A DNA stretch of 36,700 nucleotides from an uncultured Lachnospiraceae bacterium (GTDB lineage: Bacteria; Bacillota; Clostridia; Lachnospirales; Lachnospiraceae), in the NCBI GenBank assembly GCA_949840805.1, contig CATKXR010000052.1:1-36700 (forward strand), read 5' to 3'. The notes under the pieces were generated by a model. It worked only from the letters and a program-made list of their open reading frames with translations. It made no database searches and was not told where the DNA came from. A program made the position numbers and the translations under genes. The number at the start of each line of letters is the position of its first letter. Position 1 is the first letter of the stretch. Shown here one piece after another: positions 26,562 through 33,795 of this stretch.

Positions 26562-27284
26562 TCATTTCACGTCAAGCCCCTGTACCCACTCCGCTACCTG
26601 CTCTTTTGAGGCACTGCCGGAAAAACGCTGGCCTTCCAGCCACTTCCCGGTTCCGGCCATTTCTGCCAAAAGCTCGCCACTGTCTTCCAATCCGCTGCTT
26701 GCTGATGTGCAGAATGGGATCACCGTTTTATCTGTAAAATCATTTGCTTTGATAAAGGTATCCACAGGCCATGCAGCCGCGTGCCACCAAATCGGATAGC
26801 CAATGAACACCTTGTCATATTCAGACCAATTATCCACTGTAACCTGCTCTAATTCTATATTTCTGTCATCAGGATGTTCATGCTCGTATACCACACGGCT
26901 ATTATCATCATTGTAATCGAGATCATCATCCGTATACGGATCAACCGGTACAAGTTCAAAAATATCCCCCTCTGTCGCCTCTGCGATATACCCTGCTACA
27001 TCCTTTGTGTTTCCCGTTGCGGAAAAATACACAACAAGGGTTTTGCCGCCTTCGGCCTCGGCCGATTCTTCTGACGGAACAGGTGTTTCATCTGTAGCTT
27101 GTTCCCCGGATACGTCCTCCTGTTCAAGTGTTTTCTGATTACTTTCTGATAGGATTTCCTCCTGAGAAGTAGGCAATGTTTCGGCATCTCCAGATTCCGA
27201 TTTCCCTGCGGGAGCATTGTTCCCGCAGGCAGCAAGAGAAAATATCAGTATCATGCTTAAAAGCATTCCAATCATTTTTTTCAT
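26562..27284 (-). CDS. Lipoprotein flavodoxin
   Basis: A 240-residue exported protein. It starts with a lipoprotein signal peptide with lipobox LAAC (Cys near residue 20), then an acidic Ser/Glu-rich linker (about 25-85), and a flavodoxin domain (about 86-240): LVVYFSATGNTKDVAG, IGYPIWWHAAAWPVDTF and VIPFCTSASSG. FMN-binding motifs look intact. It should sit on the outer face of the membrane and carry electrons there. I chose the ATG at 27284, preceded by GAGGAGG; the longer frame to 27326 lacks a good site. It is within the redox operon, between the alcohol dehydrogenase and EFR1 genes. Confidence 0.88.
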   Translation of the reverse strand: MKKMIGMLLSMILIFSLAACGNNAPAGKSESGDAETLPTSQEEILSESNQKTLEQEDVSGEQATDETPVPSEESAEAEGGKTLVVYFSATGNTKDVAGYIAEATEGDIFELVPVDPYTDDDLDYNDDNSRVVYEHEHPDDRNIELEQVTVDNWSEYDKVFIGYPIWWHAAAWPVDTFIKANDFTDKTVIPFCTSASSGLEDSGELLAEMAGTGKWLEGQRFSGSASKEQVAEWVQGLDVK

Positions 27285-27316
27285 TCTGTTTCCTCCTCGT
27301 ATGATAAGTTTTATTT

Positions 27317-28477
27317 TTACAGGCATTTTTTGAGAATTTCAAAAATCTCATCGTGATTCAGTTTTTTGCAGCATCCGGCAGTGATATTGCAGGTGTCCGC
27401 CACCGCCTTCAATATACTCTTATCTGTAATGCCCATTTCTGTCAGAGAGGCAGGCAGTCCTATCTCTTTAATGAAATCAGCCAGAGCGTCAATCCCTGCA
27501 AGAGCCAGTTCTTTCTCGTTCTTCCCCTCCGGGCAGATACCCCACACTTCTTTTGCAAAGCGGGCAAAACGCCCCACAGCGCTCTCATAAATATGACGGT
27601 ATAAAACAGGATGGATCGCCGCCAGTCCCTGTCCATGATTGCAGTCGGTATAAGCGCCAAGCTGATGCTCAATCTGATGGGCCTGAAAATCTGTCACCTT
27701 ACCGATTTTCAAAATCCCGTTTTCGCCCATAGCCGATGCCCACATAAGCTCGCTGCGAGCCTCCATGTTCTGCGGATGCCGGATCACAAGACGGAGATTG
27801 CGGATTGTATTACGCATCACCGCTTCGGAAATCTCATCCGACAGGGTAATATGATCCGGCTTCCCAAAGTAAGTTTCCATGCAGTGGCTTAAAGTATCAA
27901 ATGCGCCGGAAACCACCTGTTCCATCGGAAGGGAAAGGGTATAAGCCGGGTCAAGCAGCGCAAAATCCGCATAAGCGCCCCATACGCCTGCCTTGATCTT
28001 CTTTTCCTCATTTGTGATCACGGCCCCGTTATTCATTTCTGCACCGGTTCCCGAAGCGGTTACGACCGCTCCCATAGGAAGCCATTCATGGGGATACTGA
28101 TGCCCGGAAAATTCCATTTCCCAAATATCCTGCTCTGTTTTGGCCTGTGCCGCCACAATCTTACAACAGTCAATGACAGAACCGCCTCCGACTGCAAGAA
28201 TGAAATCCACATGATTCTCCCGAACCAGCGAAGCGCCTTCCTGCACTTTTGCATAGGTAGGGTTCGGCATAATGCCTGCGAAATCAACCACCGTCTTTCC
28301 TGCCGCTTCCAGCACAGCCGTAATCTGCCCATAAATCCCGTTTTTCCTGATGGAACCGCCACCGTATGCCAGCAGTACCGTTTTCCCATAAGAACCCAGC
28401 AACTGCTTCAGATGCTGCTCTACACAACCTTCCCCAAAATAAACCTTGACCGGATATTCATATACAAAACTGTTCAT
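27317..28477 (-). CDS. Iron-containing alcohol dehydrogenase
   Basis: A 386-residue group III alcohol dehydrogenase, most like butanol dehydrogenase/YqhD. The NAD(P) site is AVGGGSVIDCCKIVA. Metal ligands are suggested by DTLSHCMETYFG and by HQIEHQLGAYTDCNHGQGLA (Asp plus three His around Fe2+ or Zn2+). It probably reduces toxic aldehydes, or makes alcohols, with NAD(P)H. The ATG at 28477 is used since AAGGAG is eight bases before it; an overlapping GTG is three bases upstream. It lies in the redox operon, 12 bases after the SDR gene. Confidence 0.92.
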   Translation of the reverse strand: MNSFVYEYPVKVYFGEGCVEQHLKQLLGSYGKTVLLAYGGGSIRKNGIYGQITAVLEAAGKTVVDFAGIMPNPTYAKVQEGASLVRENHVDFILAVGGGSVIDCCKIVAAQAKTEQDIWEMEFSGHQYPHEWLPMGAVVTASGTGAEMNNGAVITNEEKKIKAGVWGAYADFALLDPAYTLSLPMEQVVSGAFDTLSHCMETYFGKPDHITLSDEISEAVMRNTIRNLRLVIRHPQNMEARSELMWASAMGENGILKIGKVTDFQAHQIEHQLGAYTDCNHGQGLAAIHPVLYRHIYESAVGRFARFAKEVWGICPEGKNEKELALAGIDALADFIKEIGLPASLTEMGITDKSILKAVADTCNITAGCCKKLNHDEIFEILKKCL

Positions 28478-28489
28478 CACATTTTCTCC

Positions 28490-29329
28490 TTACTCCGCCG
28501 CGTAATCTGTTTTGATTGACAGGTACTCCCATTTGTTTACTTCCGCCAGCCGGTTCTCCAGCGTATTTCGTACAGCATTCACTGCATCGCTGCCCAAAAG
28601 CAGACGTAGAGGCGTTTCCTCGCCCTCGACAGCCTCCATCAGAACTTTGCCAACCTTGTCTGGATCTCCCGGCTGATTACCGGGATTTTTGCTCTGCGCA
28701 ACGGAACGCAGCCAGGCTGTGCCACTGTAATCAGTAATACGATTCTCAGATCCCTTTAAGGAACTGTCATAGAAATGCGTGCGGAAGGCTCCTGGTTCTA
28801 CAATCATTACCTTGATACCCAGAGGCTTGAGTTCCGCATACAGACCTTCACTCATCAATTCCAAGGCTGCTTTAGTGGAGGCATAATAGCCTGATGCGGC
28901 ACCTGTGCGAACTGCACCGATGGAAGAAATGTTGATGATAGCACCGCTCTTTTGTTTTCGCATATGCGGCAACACCGCCTGGATCATGCGCACAGCACCG
29001 AAAAAGTTCGTCTGATACATCTGCATCACACTATCTTCCTCTGCCTCCTCTACGGATGAACGATAACAGTAGCCAGCATTGTTGACCAATACATCAATCT
29101 TCCCAAAGCGTTCGATTGCCTTTTCTACCGCATCCTGCACACTTTCCGGCTTTGTGACATCCAATGCCAGCGGTAAGGCTCGGTCCTCATACCCAGCAAC
29201 CAGATTCTCGATTTTTTTCGTGTCCCTGGCTGTGATAACCGCCTGATAGCCATTTTTCAGAACTGCCTTTGCAATTCCCGCTCCAATGCCGCCTTCGCTG
29301 CATCCTGTGATCAACCATACTTTGTTCAT
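28490..29329 (-). CDS. Short-chain dehydrogenase/reductase (first of two)
   Basis: A 279-residue classical SDR with Rossmann motif TGCSEGGIG (8-16), LVNNAGYCY, INISSIGAV and catalytic YYASTKAAL. The length and C-terminal extension (about 230-279) point to the retinol-dehydrogenase-like subgroup often called oxidoreductase of unknown substrate. NAD(P)H-dependent carbonyl reduction in the cytoplasm is likely. TAGGAGG precedes the ATG, and the gene follows the cupin gene by 12 bases. It is only distantly similar to the SDR at 32766-33530. Confidence 0.9.
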   Translation of the reverse strand: MNKVWLITGCSEGGIGAGIAKAVLKNGYQAVITARDTKKIENLVAGYEDRALPLALDVTKPESVQDAVEKAIERFGKIDVLVNNAGYCYRSSVEEAEEDSVMQMYQTNFFGAVRMIQAVLPHMRKQKSGAIINISSIGAVRTGAASGYYASTKAALELMSEGLYAELKPLGIKVMIVEPGAFRTHFYDSSLKGSENRITDYSGTAWLRSVAQSKNPGNQPGDPDKVGKVLMEAVEGEETPLRLLLGSDAVNAVRNTLENRLAEVNKWEYLSIKTDYAAE

Positions 29330-29341
29330 ATTTTTATCCTC

Positions 29342-29749
29342 CTAAACCAATTTTTCATATTCTTCGTCTAAAACAGCTTCCAGCCATTCGCAGGCCGCGC
29401 CCTCTGCCATTACGGATACAGCAAGGTGCGAAAACCAGCTATCCTCAGCCGCACCGTGCCAATGTTTCACCTCAGGCGGAATATTTACAATGTCGCCGGG
29501 ATGCAGCTCCTGTGCCTCCCCGCCCCATGTCTGATACCAGCCTTTTCCTCCGGTAATAAGCAGGATCTGCCCGCCTTTATGATGGATATGCCAGTTATTC
29601 CTGCAGCCGGGTGCAAACGTCACATTGGAGATCGGGCCGCCCTGCTCAGTCAGCGCCTGTAAATACGCCTGACCGACAAAATATCTGCCAAGCTGCTCCG
29701 GCATCTCTGTACCCATAGGAAATACGCTTGGATTTGTTACCTCATTCAT
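29342..29749 (-). CDS. Cupin-domain protein
   Basis: A 135-residue single-domain cupin. Metal-binding motif 1 reads HIHHKGGQILLITGGKGWYQ and motif 2 reads PGDIVNIPPEVKHWHG, keeping the conserved histidines. Such small cupins accompany CMD proteins and oxidoreductases in many detoxification clusters, where they may act as isomerases or sensors; the activity here is unknown. GAGGAGG precedes the start. It is the first gene of the eight-gene redox operon, about 32 bases after the predicted transcription start. Confidence 0.9.
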   Translation of the reverse strand: MNEVTNPSVFPMGTEMPEQLGRYFVGQAYLQALTEQGGPISNVTFAPGCRNNWHIHHKGGQILLITGGKGWYQTWGGEAQELHPGDIVNIPPEVKHWHGAAEDSWFSHLAVSVMAEGAACEWLEAVLDEEYEKLV

Positions 29750-29787
29750 CGAATTGCCTCCTCGTTCTTTATCCTGTTTTCTCTATT

Positions 29788-29816
29788 ATTTTAAGGAAAT
29801 TACCCGTCTGGAGCAA
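29788..29816 (-). promoter_or_regulatory. Promoter of the redox operon
   Basis: Minus strand TTGCTC (complement of 29811-29816), a 17-base spacer, then TAAAAT (complement of 29788-29793). Start near 29781. A weak dyad TAGA/TCTA at 29835-29850, centred about 60 bases upstream, could serve a LysR-type activator. Confidence 0.55.
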
Positions 29817-29864
29817 TTCGGATAACAAATGCCATAGATAAGTTTTTCTAATGCAAAAGAAAAA

Positions 29865-29885
29865 GCGTCTGTTATCCACAGACGC
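29865..29885 (-). terminator. Terminator of the Spo0A-C-like gene
   Basis: GCGTCTG (29865-29871) pairs with CAGACGC (29879-29885) around TTATCCA. The minus-strand run TTTTTCTTTT follows at once. It is a strong intrinsic terminator 61 bases past the stop codon of 29947-30156. Confidence 0.8.
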
Positions 29886-29946
29886 CTTGCATATCCATTT
29901 TATTTTTCCTCTGTTATTTTCTTTTTGAAAACAGATGCGAATTCTT

Positions 29947-30156
29947 CTATTCTCCCGCCAGATAACGCACCGCTTCCTCCGGGGTAGGGATCTCGTCCTG
30001 ACGCGGCACCCTGTTCTGGTAATCTTTTGTGATCGCATTGTTATTCAGAGGGTTTGTATAGGCCTCTGTCAGCGCTGCCTGCATATCCTGTCGGATTTCC
30101 TTCACACTCACCCCATGTTTCTTCGCCAGTTCCCGATATATCTTCCGCATGCTCAT
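29947..30156 (-). CDS. Small Spo0A C-terminal-like DNA-binding protein
   Basis: A 69-residue protein. MSMRKIYRELAKKHGVSVKE, then IRQDMQAALTEAYTNP, resembles the helical DNA-binding part of Spo0A; proteins of this length are found in Clostridia genomes as Spo0A-C-domain proteins. The last 20 residues (DEIPTPEEAVRYLAGE) are acidic. GGAGG lies eight bases before the ATG at 30156; the in-frame ATG at 30171 overlaps that site. It is transcribed divergently from an XRE gene, from a strong promoter overlapped by palindromes. It probably regulates genes or sits in a two-gene control loop. The family call is by resemblance. Confidence 0.7.
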   Translation of the reverse strand: MSMRKIYRELAKKHGVSVKEIRQDMQAALTEAYTNPLNNNAITKDYQNRVPRQDEIPTPEEAVRYLAGE

Positions 30157-30201
30157 AGAAATCTCCTCCATGGTAAAAATTATAATCGCCTGTTCTTTTT
30201 A

Positions 30202-30230
30202 ATTATAAGCGATAATATTATCTTTTTCAA
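30202..30230 (-). promoter_or_regulatory. Strong promoter of the Spo0A-C-like gene
   Basis: Minus strand TTGAAA (complement of 30225-30230), 17 bases, TATAAT (complement of 30202-30207). Five of six and six of six consensus bases at ideal spacing. The spacer holds a 12-bp perfect palindrome. Confidence 0.7.
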
Positions 30231-30253
30231 CCAAAACAAGCGTTATAATCGCT
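30211..30253. promoter_or_regulatory. Operator palindromes between divergent genes
   Basis: GATAATATTATC (30211-30222) is a perfect 12-bp palindrome inside the minus promoter spacer, and AGCGTTATAATCGCT (30239-30253) is a near-palindrome on the XRE side. The core ATAATCGC recurs at about 30182-30189 and, inverted and slightly altered, at 30204-30214. The set suggests cooperative binding of the XRE protein. Confidence 0.55.
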
Positions 30254-30304
30254 CGTTTTTGCCCTATACAGAGCTTAAGATTAACACATTGGGAGGACAG
30301 CAAA

Positions 30305-30634
30305 ATGGATGAACAATTTATCCGGGACCGGATCTCCAGTCTCCGTCAGGAAAAACAGATCTCGGAACGAAAGATGAGCTTGGACCTGGGCCACAGTACC
30401 AGCTATATCCGCAGCATCACCTCCGGCAGGGCGTTGCCGTCCATGAGTGAATTCCTGTATATCTGCGAATACCTGGGCGTGACACCTATGGAGTTTTTCA
30501 ACGAGGAACGGAAAACCACCCTGACGCAGCAGGAAGCGATCGAACACATTTATTCCATGTCGGATGAGGATATCCGGCTGCTGATCGGGTTCATTGAGCG
30601 GATAAAGGCTGGCAGAAATGCTCATGTGCCATAA
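30305..30634 (+). CDS. XRE-family repressor
   Basis: A 109-residue protein with a Cro/C1-type helix-turn-helix (about 7-65): IRDRISSLRQEKQISERKMS, then a recognition helix HSTSYIRSITSGRALPSMSE. The C-terminal tail (TLTQQEAIEHIYSMSDEDIR) is like the tail of the XRE gene at 930-1253, but overall the two are different. GGAGG precedes the ATG. It diverges from the Spo0A-C-like gene across 148 bases containing repeated ATAATCGC half-sites, so it probably represses both itself and its neighbour. Confidence 0.87.
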   Translation: MDEQFIRDRISSLRQEKQISERKMSLDLGHSTSYIRSITSGRALPSMSEFLYICEYLGVTPMEFFNEERKTTLTQQEAIEHIYSMSDEDIRLLIGFIERIKAGRNAHVP

Positions 30635-30707
30635 AGTAACACACAAGAATTTGATAGACAGCAGCCCACTATTCCAAATTATCGGGTAGAAAAAACTGCA
30701 ATTCGTA

Positions 30708-30716
30708 TGCTACAAT
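30708..30716 (+). promoter_or_regulatory. Extended -10 promoter of the LysR gene
   Basis: TGCTACAAT combines the extended -10 TG with TACAAT at 30711-30716, with no good -35 (TAGAAA). Predicted start is near 30723, about 50 bases before the LysR ATG. Confidence 0.5.
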
Positions 30717-30771
30717 AGATAAAACCGCCATATAAAAGCATGGGAACCGCAGAAAAGAAAGAGGCACAAAT

Positions 30772-31662
30772 ATGCTATATAATAAATACTTAGATACTTT
30801 CATAAAAGTGGCTGATTCCGGCAGTTTCAATAAAGCAGCAACGGAAATGTTCATCACGCCGTCTGCCGTGATCAAACAAATAAAGGCGTTGGAAGAAGAT
30901 GTAGGGACTCTACTGTTTAAACGTTCACATCACGGGCTTGAACTAACGGAAAGCGGAAAATCCTTATATTATGACGCAAGGCTTTTGATTGATTCCGCTA
31001 CAAAGGCGGTAGAACGGGCACAGGCATTGACCGGAGAAAGTGATAATGTTATGAGGATTGGCGTTTCTCCGACTACACCGGCAGATGTTTTGACGAATCT
31101 GTATCCAGTGATCTACAAGGCATGGCCCCATTTGAAATTTCAAATGATACCATTTGAGAACACACCTAAAAATGCCAGCGAGATCCTGCAAAATCTCGGA
31201 CAGGATATTGATATTGTGGGAGGCGTTTTTGATGAGGTTCTCTTAAAATACCGAAAGTGTAATGGTCTGAAACTTTATAGAGAGCCGTTGCAGGTAGCTA
31301 TATCCATGCACCACCGCCTTGCTGGAAAAACGTCTGTTTCCATTGAGGATCTGTATGGGGAAACAATACTTCTCTTGAGTACGGGAAAGATGAAAAACAT
31401 GGATTTGCTGCGGATTTACTTGAACGAAAGCCATCCACAGATAAAGATTGAGGATTTTGACTTTTACGATATGAGCGTTTTCAACAAGTGTGAAAGCACA
31501 GGCAAGCTGCTTGTGACGACCGGGACATGGTCGCGGGCACACCCGCTGCTCCGCACAATCTCCGTGGAGTGGCCTTTTGAAATCCCCTATGGCCTGTTAT
31601 ACAGCACTTCTCCTTCCCATAAAGTAAAACGCTTTCTTCATATCATTCAAAAATCGCTGTAA
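30772..31662 (+). CDS. LysR-family transcriptional regulator
   Basis: A 296-residue LysR-type regulator. The N-terminal winged HTH (about 1-60) contains LDTFIKVADSGSFNKAATEM and FITPSAVIKQIKALEEDVGT, followed by a linker helix and a two-lobed effector-binding domain (about 90-295). LysR proteins usually activate a neighbouring gene when a small molecule binds. Here the downstream aldo/keto reductase/SDR pair has a 9-bp dyad of LysR-box type about 65 bases before its predicted start, making it the most likely target. The eight-gene redox operon on the other strand is a second candidate. AAAGAGG precedes the ATG. Confidence 0.92.
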   Translation: MLYNKYLDTFIKVADSGSFNKAATEMFITPSAVIKQIKALEEDVGTLLFKRSHHGLELTESGKSLYYDARLLIDSATKAVERAQALTGESDNVMRIGVSPTTPADVLTNLYPVIYKAWPHLKFQMIPFENTPKNASEILQNLGQDIDIVGGVFDEVLLKYRKCNGLKLYREPLQVAISMHHRLAGKTSVSIEDLYGETILLLSTGKMKNMDLLRIYLNESHPQIKIEDFDFYDMSVFNKCESTGKLLVTTGTWSRAHPLLRTISVEWPFEIPYGLLYSTSPSHKVKRFLHIIQKSL

Positions 31663-31666
31663 TGAC

Positions 31667-31690
31667 GGTTTATACTCTTTGGTATAAACC
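31667..31690. promoter_or_regulatory. LysR-type operator upstream of the AKR/SDR pair
   Basis: GGTTTATAC (31667-31675) and GTATAAACC (31682-31690) are a perfect 9-bp inverted repeat with a six-base centre, containing the T-N11-A pattern of LysR boxes. Its centre is about 65 bases upstream of the predicted start of the following gene, the usual activator recognition position. Confidence 0.65.
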
Positions 31691-31730
31691 AGTTTCCAAA
31701 ACGGGACTTCCGCTTTTCCTCTTGTCTGTC

Positions 31731-31736
31731 TATAAT
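31731..31736 (+). promoter_or_regulatory. Activator-dependent -10 box of the AKR/SDR pair
   Basis: A perfect TATAAT, with only TTCCGC 17 bases upstream as -35. Lack of a good -35 fits activation by LysR bound at 31667-31690. Start near 31743. Confidence 0.5.
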
Positions 31737-31763
31737 AAAGTCAAAAATAAGGAGGTCTTAGAA

Positions 31764-32753
31764 ATGGAAAAAAGAAAACTCGGAAACAGCGAACTCTATA
31801 TTAACCCTGTTGGTCTGGGCTGTATGGGATTCAGCCATGCCTCTGGCGACCCTACGGAAAAGGATGTGGCAGTCAGGACACTTCGGGAAGCCTATGAGAT
31901 CGGATATGACTTTTTTGACACGGCGGAATCCTATACCGGCATAAATCCGGACGGAACCATTTCCTACAATGAGGAACTTGTAGGCGAAGCAGTAAAGGGG
32001 ATTCGGGACAAAGTGGTGATCGCTACGAAAATGGGGGTCAGCCACAATACCGACCGCTCTTTAAAACTGGACAGCAGCCCGGAAACCATTCGCCGGAGCG
32101 TGGAGGACAGTTTGAAAAAGCTGGGGACAGACTACATTGACCTGTATTACCAACACAGGATTGACCCGAAGGTAGAGCCGGAAACGGTTGCCAAAACTAT
32201 GGCAGAACTGATTAAAGAGGGAAAAATCCGCTACTGGGGAATTTCAGAAGCAACGGAAGAATATCTGCGGCGGGCGAACGCCGTCTGCCCGATTACAGCG
32301 ATTGAGAATCGTTACTCTATGATGGCCCGGTGGCATGAAACGATTTTTCCTGTATGTGAAGAATTGAATGTTGCCTATGTTGCGTTCTCCCCTATGGCAA
32401 ACGGTTTTCTTACAGGAAAGTACACACCAGATACAAAGTTTGAGGGCAGCCAGGATTATCGCACGTCTATGCCGCAGTACACAGAGGAGGGATTCGCGAA
32501 GGCAAAAGAACTTCTGGATATGCTTACAAAAATGGCGTCTGAAAAGAACGCTACTATGGGGCAACTGTCGCTTGCGTGGATGATAAACAAAAAGCCCTAT
32601 ATCGTGCCGATTCCTGGTTCACGCAAAATTGAACGTCTGAAAGAGAACTTTGAAGCGGGCAATATCGTTTTGACAAATGACGAAATTGCCATGATTGATT
32701 CAAAGCTGGACACAATGGATTTTGAGGTTTTCGGCGGCCATAGCGGCAAATAG
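31764..32753 (+). CDS. Aldo/keto reductase (second, LysR-linked)
   Basis: A 329-residue aldo/keto reductase of the YakC/AKR13-like type: MEKRKLGNSELYINPVGLGC at the start, catalytic tetrad in FFDTAESYTG (Asp, Tyr), VVIATKMGV (Lys) and DLYYQHRIDP (His), and a full NADP motif IVPIPGSRKIERLKENF. It should reduce aldehydes or ketones with NADPH. The start is the ATG at 31764 after AAGGAGG; an upstream frame to 31662 is not used. It follows the LysR gene and its operator, and 12 bases separate it from the next SDR. It is clearly different from the reductase at 24779-25711. Confidence 0.92.
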   Translation: MEKRKLGNSELYINPVGLGCMGFSHASGDPTEKDVAVRTLREAYEIGYDFFDTAESYTGINPDGTISYNEELVGEAVKGIRDKVVIATKMGVSHNTDRSLKLDSSPETIRRSVEDSLKKLGTDYIDLYYQHRIDPKVEPETVAKTMAELIKEGKIRYWGISEATEEYLRRANAVCPITAIENRYSMMARWHETIFPVCEELNVAYVAFSPMANGFLTGKYTPDTKFEGSQDYRTSMPQYTEEGFAKAKELLDMLTKMASEKNATMGQLSLAWMINKKPYIVPIPGSRKIERLKENFEAGNIVLTNDEIAMIDSKLDTMDFEVFGGHSGK

Positions 32754-32765
32754 GAGGCGGTTAAA

Positions 32766-33530
32766 ATGCAACTGAAAGGAAAAGTTGCCCTTATAACCGG
32801 CGGCTCGGCAGGCATTGGATTCGGAACCGCAAAACGGTTTCTTGAAGAAGGCGCAACCGTTTATATCACTGGCAGAAGGGCTGAAAAATTACAGGAAGCC
32901 GTAGACAGGCTGGGGAATGGAGCGCATTATATTGTCGCGGATGTTGGTTCAAAAGCAAAAATGACCCATGTTGCGGAAGTAATTGCCGAAGAACAAGGAC
33001 GGCTTGATGTTGTTTTCTGTAATGCAGGCATAGGCCATTATATCAAATTTGAGTCCATTACCGAGAATGACATTGACCGTGTATTCAACACAAATTTCAA
33101 AGGGACAATTTTTACGATTCAATGTGTCCTGCCAATTCTGGCAGAGGGAGCATCGATCATCTTGAACACTTCTATGACAGAGGACATTGGCCTACCTGAT
33201 TTTTGTATCTACGCTGCGGCAAAATCGGCTGTTAAATCGCTTATTTACAGCCTAACAACCGATTTTAGGGATAAAAAAATCCGTGTCAACGCGGTGGCTC
33301 CGGGTGTGGTTCCCACAGAAGCAGCCAGCGGTGAATTGGGCAGGACAGCTGAGGAAGAAGCTAGGAAACAAAAACAGAGGGCGTTGATTGCCCCACTCGG
33401 TCGGCTGGGGACAGTTGAAGATATAGCCGCAGCCGTTACATTCCTTGCAAGTGATGAAGCATCTTATATCACAGGAAGTGAACTTACAGTTGACGGCGGA
33501 ATGACCAGAGTGTTTGCTGGAAGATTATAA
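32766..33530 (+). CDS. Short-chain dehydrogenase/reductase (second)
   Basis: A 254-residue classical SDR: GKVALITGGSAGIGFG (Rossmann TGxxxGxG), VFCNAGIG, ILNTSMTED, catalytic CIYAAAKSAV and the C-terminal FLASDEASYITGSELTVDGG, typical of 3-oxoacyl-ACP reductase-like and glucose dehydrogenase-like members. It probably reduces a small carbonyl compound with NAD(P)H. TAGGAGG precedes the ATG, and it follows the aldo/keto reductase by 12 bases, so the pair share a LysR-controlled promoter. It is the last gene of the redox block; DNA of a different kind begins just 11 bases later. Confidence 0.92.
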   Translation: MQLKGKVALITGGSAGIGFGTAKRFLEEGATVYITGRRAEKLQEAVDRLGNGAHYIVADVGSKAKMTHVAEVIAEEQGRLDVVFCNAGIGHYIKFESITENDIDRVFNTNFKGTIFTIQCVLPILAEGASIILNTSMTEDIGLPDFCIYAAAKSAVKSLIYSLTTDFRDKKIRVNAVAPGVVPTEAASGELGRTAEEEARKQKQRALIAPLGRLGTVEDIAAAVTFLASDEASYITGSELTVDGGMTRVFAGRL

Positions 33531-33543
33531 GATTTAAGTCTAA

Positions 33544-33795
33544 CAAATAGCAACGCCCGATGAACCAGTCAACGGTCAAGCTGAACGGCGCATACGTGCC
33601 GCCGTTGACAACCTTGCCTTTACAGCCAGACAATTAAGGGGCGACAGCACGGAGTGCTGCCGCCCCGCACTATTATCGGTGAGGGGATTTCCCATGACCG
33701 AAGATGAAGTCTACAAAGTGCATATCCAGTACATCTTCAAATGCCTTTTTCAAGATTGTCATTCGCCACGCAACCATAAATAAAAGGTAGGTGAA
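33544..33795 (+). pseudogene. Frameshifted remnant of a conjugative-element sigma-like gene
   Basis: From 33694 the frame reads MTEDEVYKVHIQYIF, like the start of small sigma-like proteins of Firmicutes conjugative transposons. At about 33739 one extra A shifts the frame: the original continues NAFFKIVIRHATINKR in another frame until a stop, and nothing further matches. GAGGGG precedes the ATG. Upstream and in the same frame, from 33544, about 50 codons are open (ATPDEPVNGQAERRIRAAVD and LAFTARQLRGDS); this may be the tail of another element gene. I read it as a decayed regulatory module. Confidence 0.55.
33638..33666 (+). repeat. Strong hairpin before the sigma remnant
   Basis: GGGGCG (33638-33643) pairs with CGCCCC (33661-33666) and CAGCAC (33645-33650) with GTGCTG (33654-33659), one A/C mismatch, three-base loop. 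On the plus strand it is not followed by a T run. It may be a leader structure of the lost sigma-like gene. Confidence 0.5.

Noticed and set aside
29769..30038. An 89-codon minus-strand frame across the Spo0A-C-like gene's end.
   Set aside because: It runs through a strong terminator and is rich in rare residue patterns; it is a shadow of the real gene in another frame.
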